NCBI GenBank assembly: GCA_964588555.1
Contig: CAZPPT010000001.1
Location: 62,001 to 126,000 of the forward strand
Reading direction: 5' to 3'
DNA: 64,000 nucleotides
Source of the DNA: JAGVWJ01 sp964588555
Lineage (GTDB): Archaea; Micrarchaeota; Micrarchaeia; Anstonellales; Bilamarchaeaceae
In this document: one piece after another, positions 59,904 to 64,000 of the stretch
Position numbering within the stretch: the stretch's first letter is position 1
Layout: each line of letters begins with the position of its first letter
Position numbers and translations under genes: made by a program
The notes under the pieces: model-generated
Seen by the model: the letters and a program-made list of their open reading frames with translations, nothing else
Told to the model about the DNA's origin: nothing
The model's database searches: none

Positions 59904-60644
59904 CTATTTCCCCGCATTCTCCGGAGGAATTATCCCCTCCATCATCTTGTTTGCTTTTCGATAGGATTCGAGTGTTCCGATGTCGAGCCAATAGGGCAAT
60001 GTACATATATAGCCCGCGAGCTCCTTACGCGTAACAAGTGCGGGAAAGAGCGACTGCTCAACCTTTGTTTTCTTAAGCTCAAGCGCCTCAAGTGCCTTAG
60101 GCTCAAGAATGTAGTAACCTGCATTTGCCTTGTTTGATTTGGCAGTACCATTAGGCGGCTTTTCCACAAATCGTTCTACGAGGTTGCCGTTCATCTCAGC
60201 CACGCCAAAACGCGGCACATCCTCCCATGGCACTTCAAAGAGCGCAACAGTTGCAAGCAGTTTTGACTTCTTATGGAAGTTGCACATGTCCTGGGCATCA
60301 AGCTCGGTTATATTGTCCCCATACGCGACAAATACCGTTTCCTTTATGTTCTTCTCAGTTACTATGGTCTTGAGGTCCCCTGCCGTTTCCCAGCAAAGCG
60401 TCCGCACGAGTTCGATCTCGATGCCAAGGTCGACATGGTCAAAGTATTGCTGTAGTGCATCGCGCATGTGCGAAACACCAATGTAGATTTTCTTTATGTC
60501 CTTGCATTTTTTCATGTTTTCAATGACATACTCAATAACCGGCTTTCCGCCAACTGGAAGTAACGGCTTTGGAATGCCATAGGTAAGCGGCTGTAAGCGC
60601 GTTCCCTTTCCTGCTGCCAATATGATGCCGATCATATAAATCAT
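59904..60644 (-). CDS. Sugar-1-phosphate nucleotidyltransferase, HddC-like
   Basis: 246 residues. The activating motif is ILAAGKGTRLQPLTYGIPKPLLPVGG (in pieces, GxGTRLxPLT...PKPLLP), then VAYGDNITELD, FVEKPPNG and AGYYILEP. It activates a hexose- or heptose-1-phosphate as an NDP-sugar. In the context of the HddA-like and GmhA-like genes it may be the GDP-heptose-forming step, but mannose-1-phosphate guanylyltransferase is equally possible from sequence. It opens with an ATGA overlap on the RelE stop; a second ATG three codons later is available. Confidence 0.82.
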   Translation of the reverse strand: MIYMIGIILAAGKGTRLQPLTYGIPKPLLPVGGKPVIEYVIENMKKCKDIKKIYIGVSHMRDALQQYFDHVDLGIEIELVRTLCWETAGDLKTIVTEKNIKETVFVAYGDNITELDAQDMCNFHKKSKLLATVALFEVPWEDVPRFGVAEMNGNLVERFVEKPPNGTAKSNKANAGYYILEPKALEALELKKTKVEQSLFPALVTRKELAGYICTLPYWLDIGTLESYRKANKMMEGIIPPENAGK

Positions 60645-60907
60645 TTGTAGGTGTTTTCATCCCGCCTAGAAATTTTAAAGATAACGATTGTTTTATCCTT
60701 TTCCAAGACAAGATACTGAATGCGGAAAGGCCCAACCCTCATCCGATACGCATGTGGCCGACCTTCTAACGGAATTACCCCGTGCGGGTACGGATCCTCG
60801 GACAATGTTTGTAGGCGTTCTTTTATTCGTTCCTTGGAATCAGGGAATTGTTTTTCGGTAAACTTTTTTGGTTTATTGGCAATGCTAACAGTATATGGCA
60901 TACGCAT
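60641..60907 (-). CDS. RelE/ParE-type toxin
   Basis: 88 residues with a RelE-superfamily fold: MPYTVSIANKPKKFTEKQFPDSKERIKERLQTLSEDPYPHG (in pieces; the helix pair), then HAYRMRVGPFRIQYLV and KTIVIFKISRRDENTYK, the strands that carry the basic catalytic residues. It would cut ribosome-bound mRNA. Its start overlaps the antitoxin stop by one base (TAATG) and its stop overlaps the nucleotidyltransferase start (ATGA), so the toxin is inside the glycan transcript. Confidence 0.85.
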   Translation of the reverse strand: MRMPYTVSIANKPKKFTEKQFPDSKERIKERLQTLSEDPYPHGVIPLEGRPHAYRMRVGPFRIQYLVLEKDKTIVIFKISRRDENTYK

Positions 60908-61089
60908 TACCAGTCGGAAAGCTTGGTAGTTTTTCCTTCCTTGTGCTCTTTCAAGGCAGCATCGTAATCAGCAATATCCCCTTCGCTCATTCGTTCAACT
61001 AACAATGCACTGATAAAGGAAAGCTGCTTTTTAATCTCTTCAACATCTTTATGGATTTCTTCAAGCGTAGCATTGTGCATAGTTACCAC
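60907..61089 (-). CDS. Antitoxin of the RelE-type toxin
   Basis: 60 residues, acidic, helical (EEIHKDVEEIKKQLSFISALLVERM) with a C-terminal extended tail (KEHKEGKTTKLSDW) that would wrap around the toxin, typical of RelB-like antitoxins. No DNA-binding domain is clear, so regulation may come from other elements. Precedes the toxin with a one-base overlap, giving classic coupling. Confidence 0.75.
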   Translation of the reverse strand: MVTMHNATLEEIHKDVEEIKKQLSFISALLVERMSEGDIADYDAALKEHKEGKTTKLSDW

Positions 61090-61120
61090 ATACCATTTAA
61101 GACATCCGCTTATTTTAATC

Positions 61121-62038
61121 CTATCGACCTGTATCTAGAAACCAATTAATCGTTCTTTCAAGCCCGTCTTCAAGCTTGATTTTTGGCTCCCACCCGGTCG
61201 CTTTTTTGATCTTGGAGATGTCCGGCTTTCGCTTTACCGGGTCGTCCTGCGGGAGCGGCTTAAACACAATTTCAGATTTACTTTTGGCAAGCGATTTGGT
61301 AAGCTCCGCCAGTTCAAGAAGCGTTGTTTCGTGTGGGTTACCAATGTTAAAAATGTCAAACGAAATGTCAGAAAATGCAAGTTTGAGAAGGCCATCGAGG
61401 AGGTCGTCGATATAACAAAAACTACGCGTGTGTTTTCCATTTCCGTATACGGTAATGGGTTTGTTTGCAAGGGCTTGCGTAATGAAATTTGGGATCACCC
61501 TCCCATCATTCTTGCGTATCCGTGGGCCGTATGTATTGAAAATGCGTGCAAGGACTATCGGAAGCCCGTATTTTTTATGATAGTTTACGCAAAGGGATTC
61601 TGCAAAGCGCTTGCCTTCATCGTAACAGGAACGTATCCCCACCGGATTTACGTTGCCCCAATAGCGTTCAGTCTGCGGATGCACTTCTGGATCGCCATAC
61701 ACTTCGGAAGTTGAGGCATGCAAAACGCGCATGGTATGCTTTCGCGCGTTTTCAAGAACATTTTTTACCCCAAATGCGTTTGTCTCAAGCGTTTCAATGG
61801 GGTAGCTCTGATAGTCTACGGGGCTTGCGGGGCATGCAAAGTCAAGCGTAAGGTCTGCCTTTATATCAAACGGCTTTCGGATGTCATGCTCAATAAACTC
61901 AACGTCAAGTCCATCGATATTCTTATGCGTTCCGCTGATTAAACTGTCAAGGACAATGACCTGGTGACCACCTGCAAGCAGCCTTTCAGAGAGATGGCTT
62001 CCAATAAAACCTGCACCGCCAGTAATGAGGATTTTCAT
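61121..62038 (-). CDS. UDP-glucuronate decarboxylase (UDP-xylose synthase)
   Basis: 305 residues. ITGGAGFIGSHLSERLLAGG is the NAD loop; HASTSEVYGDPEVHPQTERYWGN and SCYDEGKRFAESLCVNYH carry the catalytic Ser/Thr, Tyr and Lys. ARIFNTYGPRIRKNDGRVI marks the UXS group that decarboxylates UDP-glucuronate to UDP-xylose. The precursor can be made by the dehydrogenase at 29556. Its ATG overlaps the stop of the frameshifted PIN gene by four bases. Confidence 0.92.
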   Translation of the reverse strand: MKILITGGAGFIGSHLSERLLAGGHQVIVLDSLISGTHKNIDGLDVEFIEHDIRKPFDIKADLTLDFACPASPVDYQSYPIETLETNAFGVKNVLENARKHTMRVLHASTSEVYGDPEVHPQTERYWGNVNPVGIRSCYDEGKRFAESLCVNYHKKYGLPIVLARIFNTYGPRIRKNDGRVIPNFITQALANKPITVYGNGKHTRSFCYIDDLLDGLLKLAFSDISFDIFNIGNPHETTLLELAELTKSLAKSKSEIVFKPLPQDDPVKRKPDISKIKKATGWEPKIKLEDGLERTINWFLDTGR

Positions 62039-62456
62039 AACGTATTACCTGCCATCATTTTTATTAAATCTGATGTTGAGATAACTTTTATAGTACGTTG
62101 CCCTTTTAATAAATCCGGGTCAGTTGACCAAATACTCATATTAAGTTTTAGAGCCAGCGCAACAAAAGGCCAATCACTTTCATCCTGCTTACAAATTTCT
62201 CTTGCTTCATTTTCATTTTGTCTATAAGCTTCAAGCGGAATAATATCGATTTGTTTAATTACAAGTGTTAATGATTCGCTAAACTGTTCTTCTGTAAAGT
62301 GCGCATATTCCTTGAACTTTTCTTTATTTTTCATTATTTCATATTCAACTCGTTCAGGAGAATGTAGCTTTAGGTACGGACTAAACAATATATTTCTGTG
62401 CTTCCTGCCTTAAGAAGCGCTGCAACAACGACACTTGTATCGACCACTAAGTCCAT
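62035..62456 (-). pseudogene. VapC-type PIN toxin with a frameshift
   Basis: The toxin start MDLVVDTSVVVAALLKAGST is read from ATG 62456 in one frame, which reaches a stop at 62370-62372. The rest, from about ILFSPYLKLHSPERVEYEIM to the end, is in another frame (offset -1). The change lies between 62372 and 62409; one added base would restore the PIN domain, whose later acidic positions are present in DESDWPFVALAL and STDPDLL. Either the gene is a young pseudogene, or the shift is programmed or a base-call error. The antitoxin is intact. The downstream frame ends with ATGA on the UXS start. Confidence 0.72.
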
Positions 62457-62481
62457 ACTATGACCTATTTTGTTCGTTGTG

Positions 62482-62691
62482 CTACTCTGCCATTCCTTTC
62501 TTTATCATTCTTGCAAGCTCAAGCACATCCTTGTCACTTGCCTTACTTGCACTTGTTAGTTTATTAAGTAGGTCAAGCTCGCGAGCCTTCTGCCACCATG
62601 CCTGGCGTGCGACTTCGCTCCAGTTTATTTCTGGATGATTATCAAGCAATTTTTTGAGTTCTTCAGGTACTGCGATTGTTACATTTACCAT
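62482..62691 (-). CDS. VapB-type antitoxin partner of the frameshifted PIN gene
   Basis: 69 residues from ATG 62691. MVNVTIAVPEELKKLLDNHP is the beginning of a ribbon-helix-helix (strand VNVTIAVP then two helices) followed by a helical toxin-binding tail (LLNKLTSASKASDKDVLELARM). It would bind its own promoter as a dimer and hold the toxin. It lies 25 bases upstream of the PIN start. The upstream ATG-like start at 62739 gives a hydrophobic leader that is unlikely to be translated. Confidence 0.8.
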   Translation of the reverse strand: MVNVTIAVPEELKKLLDNHPEINWSEVARQAWWQKARELDLLNKLTSASKASDKDVLELARMIKKGMAE

Positions 62692-62814
62692 AGTAATCAC
62701 ATACATGTATGTGCAATAAGGATTTATAAATATTATCACGAATACAGAATAATAAAAATAAGATTCAAATAAGCACTTATAAACTATTACTTCATAAAAG
62801 AATTATTGATATTC

Positions 62815-64000
62815 ATGAAAATCATGTTTTTCTTTAACTGGGAGTTCTCGAACTTCTGCCATGCCCTTGCAAAATTTGTAAAGAACAAATACGAGGATGC
62901 CTCGTTTTGCGGCGTAGTGGTGCAGAAGAAGGATTTGCCGGCACTACAGAATCAAAAGGATGTCGACTATGAGCTCGTCGTGCTTCGCGACATATTTAAC
63001 AAGTATAAAGAAGAAAAGGTTGATGACGAATTCTTAAAAAAGCTCGAAAAAGAATATGGAAACCCATATCTACTTGAAATGGTTTATTCAGATCGGGAGA
63101 TCGTGCCGCCCTTTGCAAGCAACAGCTATAGCCATGATGACGTAAAGAAGATGATCCAGGTGCTTTTCAAGGGCTTTGAGGAGTTTATCGACAGGACAAA
63201 ACCGGATTACTTCATGTTTGACTGCATTGCGTCTTTACCGTCATTTGTACTCTACGCAGTTGCAAAGAAAAAAGGAGTAAAACCGATCGGATTTACCTAT
63301 TCGCGAGTTGAGGATCGCTGCTATTTTGTATCAAATCCCTATGATAATCCAGAAGCAGTCATTGAGGCATTTGAGAAAATAAGAAAAACAGGCAAACGGC
63401 CAAAGGAAGCACACGAACAGGCACTTGACTTTCTGAAGCGGTTCAGGACTGCCGACCTCAAGCCAAAGTATATCCAGAACCTGCCGATTTCTGAGAAAAA
63501 GGTGTTTTCAGCGCGGCATTATTTTCTTAGGTTCTTTGAGTACTGGTGGCAATACTATTTAGAGGATCAGGCAAGCGAATATAATTTACGCGGTAAAACG
63601 CCATTCAACAGGACGCTTGAAAAGATCACCCAGGTGGGAAGGAAAATGAGGTACAAGGATTTCTTTGAAAGGCCCGATTATAATGAGGAATTCGTCTATT
63701 ATCCATTGCACCTTGACCCTGAGCTTGCAACCATGGTGCAGGGGCCCCCGTATGTGGACCAGCTTAACCTTATTCGCTTGATTGCCAGGTCAATCCCAAT
63801 CACATGCAGACTATACGTAAAGGAACATCCGCTTATGTATAAACGGGGCTGGCGCGCAACGGGATTCTATAAGGAGCTCAAGAGGATCCCAAATGTAAAG
63901 CTGATCGACCCCACCGTCAGTTCACGGGACATAATAAAAAACGCAAAACTCGTCTTCTCGATTACCGGTACGGTCGGCTTTGAGACAATACTCCACAAAA
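62815..64000 (+). CDS. Capsule-synthesis-like glycosyltransferase (partial at right edge)
   Basis: At least 395 codons; the gene runs off the window. It begins MKIMFFFNWEFSNFCHALAKF. Later pieces FVYYPLHLDPELATMVQGPP, RLYVKEHPLMYKRGW and IIKNAKLVFSITGTVGFETIL match the KpsS/LipB-type capsular polysaccharide synthesis proteins, which are KDO-type or related glycosyltransferases with a GT-B-like C-terminal half. No signal peptide. It diverges from the VapB-type gene and starts a new transcription unit (TATA-like cttataaac at about 62776-62784). Complete length and C-terminus cannot be seen. Confidence 0.75.
   Translation, partial: MKIMFFFNWEFSNFCHALAKFVKNKYEDASFCGVVVQKKDLPALQNQKDVDYELVVLRDIFNKYKEEKVDDEFLKKLEKEYGNPYLLEMVYSDREIVPPFASNSYSHDDVKKMIQVLFKGFEEFIDRTKPDYFMFDCIASLPSFVLYAVAKKKGVKPIGFTYSRVEDRCYFVSNPYDNPEAVIEAFEKIRKTGKRPKEAHEQALDFLKRFRTADLKPKYIQNLPISEKKVFSARHYFLRFFEYWWQYYLEDQASEYNLRGKTPFNRTLEKITQVGRKMRYKDFFERPDYNEEFVYYPLHLDPELATMVQGPPYVDQLNLIRLIARSIPITCRLYVKEHPLMYKRGWRATGFYKELKRIPNVKLIDPTVSSRDIIKNAKLVFSITGTVGFETILHK

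Noticed and set aside
62482..62739. Upstream start of the VapB-type antitoxin at 62739
   Set aside because: The extra 16 residues are hydrophobic and unlike any ribbon-helix-helix start; ATG 62691 gives the normal beginning.
1..64000. CRISPR arrays, rRNA genes or insertion sequences
   Set aside because: I saw no regularly spaced repeats, no rRNA signatures and no transposase genes anywhere in the window.

Overview
This window is chromosomal DNA of an archaeon, most likely a DPANN-type lineage of the Diapherotrites/Micrarchaeota kind. The evidence is an archaeal DtdA D-aminoacyl-tRNA deacylase, an archaeal DHH phosphoesterase, a tandem-domain TadC/FlaJ pilus protein with its ATPase, a class III (QxSxE) pilin signal peptide, a tRNA-Ala interrupted by two bulge-helix-bulge introns, and TATA-like boxes about 26 bases upstream of start codons with little or no leader. 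The phylum is inferred. Gene packing is tight: convergent stops overlap and ATGA start/stop overlaps are common. About ten proteins belong to no family I recognise.

Layout. 1-12.5 kb is mostly core: a glycosyltransferase, cysS, a DHH hydrolase, a Trm112-like methyltransferase, a VTT membrane protein, the two-intron tRNA-Ala, an Hsp20-like protein, dtdA and a dolichol-kinase-like protein, mixed with orphan helical proteins and an exported protein (11735-12532). 12.6-22 kb is an A+T-rich defence island on the minus strand: hsdM, a 46-residue basic protein, a PIN protein, hsdS, a kwaA/kwaB-like Kiwa pair and hsdR in one overlapping operon. It is followed by a lipoprotein that shares a repeated domain with the exported protein next to it.

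22-29.4 kb holds a pilin-like gene pair, a PAP2 phosphatase, the TadC/VirB11-type pilus pair, and an overlapping cassette of isochorismatase-like hydrolase, thioredoxin-reductase-like flavoprotein and RlmN-like radical SAM enzyme. A small KGG-motif protein ends the region. 29.5-33.2 kb has a UDP-sugar dehydrogenase, an HExxH protease and a DUF4143-type ATPase behind a repeat-rich control region.

33-41.5 kb contains an ADP-heptose operon (gmhA, heptose kinase, a GmhB-HldE-C fusion and a glycosyltransferase), three small pilin-like membrane genes, an extracytoplasmic thioredoxin pair, a YgjP-like metallopeptidase and a GT9 heptosyltransferase-like gene. 41.6-45.2 kb has a deoxyhypusine-synthase-like protein, an orphan and an AlbA_2-type regulator behind interleaved palindromes.

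45-64 kb is a surface-glycan locus: a GT-C-like membrane protein, sugar-nucleotide dehydrogenase and epimerases, two GT4 glycosyltransferases, a NodU-type carbamoyltransferase, and a second heptose set (HddA-like kinase, second GmhA-like isomerase, HddC-like nucleotidyltransferase). It also has a UDP-xylose synthase and, at the right edge, a capsule-synthesis-like gene. Two toxin-antitoxin modules, one with a frameshifted toxin, are wired into this locus by ATGA overlaps. Taken together, the glycan genes suggest that the cell decorates its surface with heptose-containing, possibly carbamoylated, glycans attached or assembled on a polyprenol lipid.
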